A DNA stretch of 5,158 bases from an uncultured Acetatifactor sp. (lineage in GTDB: Bacteria > Bacillota > Clostridia > Lachnospirales > Lachnospiraceae). Every line of letters begins with the position of its first letter. The stretch's first letter is position 1. The translations under genes and the position numbers were made by a program. The stretch covers positions 1-5,158 of the forward strand of contig CAJTSY010000192.1 of assembly GCA_910578995.1 (NCBI GenBank). Direction: 5' to 3'. Shown one piece after another: positions 4,706 to 5,158 of this stretch. The notes under the pieces were generated by a model, which was given only the letters and a program-made list of their open reading frames with translations, did not search any database and was not told where the DNA came from.

Positions 4706-5114
4706 ATGCAAAGGATTATATATGACGCCATGGATCTGCAACAATTCAGAATAGCCCACAGCACATTGATGGAACATTATCAGTTCATAGAGAGAGAACT
4801 TGAAGGGATTTATGCTGCTTTAAGCGGGAAAAGCCTTTATATAGGATTAAAGGATGTTGAACATTCAGCATAAATAAAGTTATCCGGATGGTCCAGGAGC
4901 AGGAAAAAAGCATGATATGGAAATCATCTCAGATGCAGAATATGAGAAACTGAAATCCATCTGCCTGAGAAGAAATTTTTGGACACACAACTGCTATACA
5001 GAGATGGTCTTTGACAGAAAAACGGGCGGTCCCAAAAAACAAATGGATATAACGCAATTATATGATGACATCAGAAATGCCGAGCAGATGAGAGACCTAC
5101 TGTTTAATCTGTAA
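4706..5114 (+). pseudogene. Small hypothetical gene broken by two one-base deletions
   Basis: Three frames join into one smooth protein. Frame 2 from ATG 4706 (or 4730) reads MDLQQFRIAHSTLMEHYQF and on to LKDVEHSA; frame 1 reads NKVIRMVQEQEK; frame 0 reads HDMEIISDAEYEKLKSICL through RRNFWTHNCYTEMVFD and KTGGPKKQ to TAA 5112-5114. One base is missing at about 4870, giving TAA where a Leu codon would continue, and one in the six-A tract 4904-4909. Restored length is about 137 residues from 4706. The product is soluble, mostly helical, with conserved-looking RRNFWTHNCY and FDRKTGGP motifs. I recall the pattern from clostridial genomes without a function. The start is unsettled: 4706 lacks a ribosome binding site, and AAGGA at 4711-4715 best suits the ATG at 4722, which is out of frame. 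The ATG at 4917 alone would give only the last 65 residues. Confidence 0.75.
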
Positions 5115-5137
5115 CGATTGTAATTAGGTATGCCACA

Positions 5138-5156
5138 ACCTGTTTGCTTACCAGGT
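5138..5156. repeat. Inverted repeat at the window end
   Basis: ACCTG (5138-5142) and CAGGT (5152-5156) could pair across a nine-base loop, and AGGTAT is repeated directly at 5126-5131 and 5153-5158. The window ends here, so it may be part of a larger structure such as a terminator or regulatory site of the next gene. Confidence 0.3.
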
Positions 5157-5158
5157 AT

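Overview
The window looks like a decaying accessory region of a mobile or formerly mobile element in a Gram-positive gut Clostridia-type bacterium (Lachnospiraceae-like, inferred). The grounds are strong AGGAGG-type ribosome binding sites, moderate GC with AT-rich patches, small hypothetical proteins of the kind I associate with clostridial conjugative elements, and a toxin-antitoxin pair. All recognisable genes lie on the + strand. I see no rRNA, tRNA, CRISPR array, transposase, integrase or conjugation gene.

Layout. Positions 1-253 are a non-coding leader with five TTAGC-centred, iteron-like motifs. Positions 254-966 hold the front and back of one gene in different frames, apparently after an internal deletion; the front resembles a winged-helix DNA-binding domain. 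Positions 905-1444 encode an intact 179-residue protein with a sigma-region-4/ArpU-like C-terminus. Positions 1490-1747 are a 5'-truncated copy of the membrane-protein gene found complete at 4216-4653. Between the two copies lie a RelB/DinJ-YoeB toxin-antitoxin operon (1880-2411) with its own good promoter, a broken gene for a zinc-ribbon plus DUF1801 protein (about 2401-2964), and an intact DUF1349 protein (3033-3671).

Positions 3672-3912 are non-coding and contain a 46-bp tandem repeat with a small hairpin in each unit. It is followed by a frameshifted small gene (3913-4205), the two-helix membrane protein (4216-4653), and a small gene with an extended -10 promoter that is broken by two one-base deletions (4706-5114).

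The main theme is contrast. The toxin-antitoxin pair, the DUF1349 gene, the 905-1444 gene and the membrane protein are intact, while at least four neighbouring genes carry frameshifts, a nonsense codon or deletions. Several lesions are single-base changes, one or two of them in A-tracts, so read error must be excluded before calling them decay. The 232-bp direct repeat 2930 bp apart brackets the toxin-antitoxin, DUF1801 and DUF1349 block, and could let that block be lost or amplified by homologous recombination. I do not see a convincing new defence or metabolic system. The least explained signals are the 46-bp hairpin repeats and the phased TTAGC motifs.
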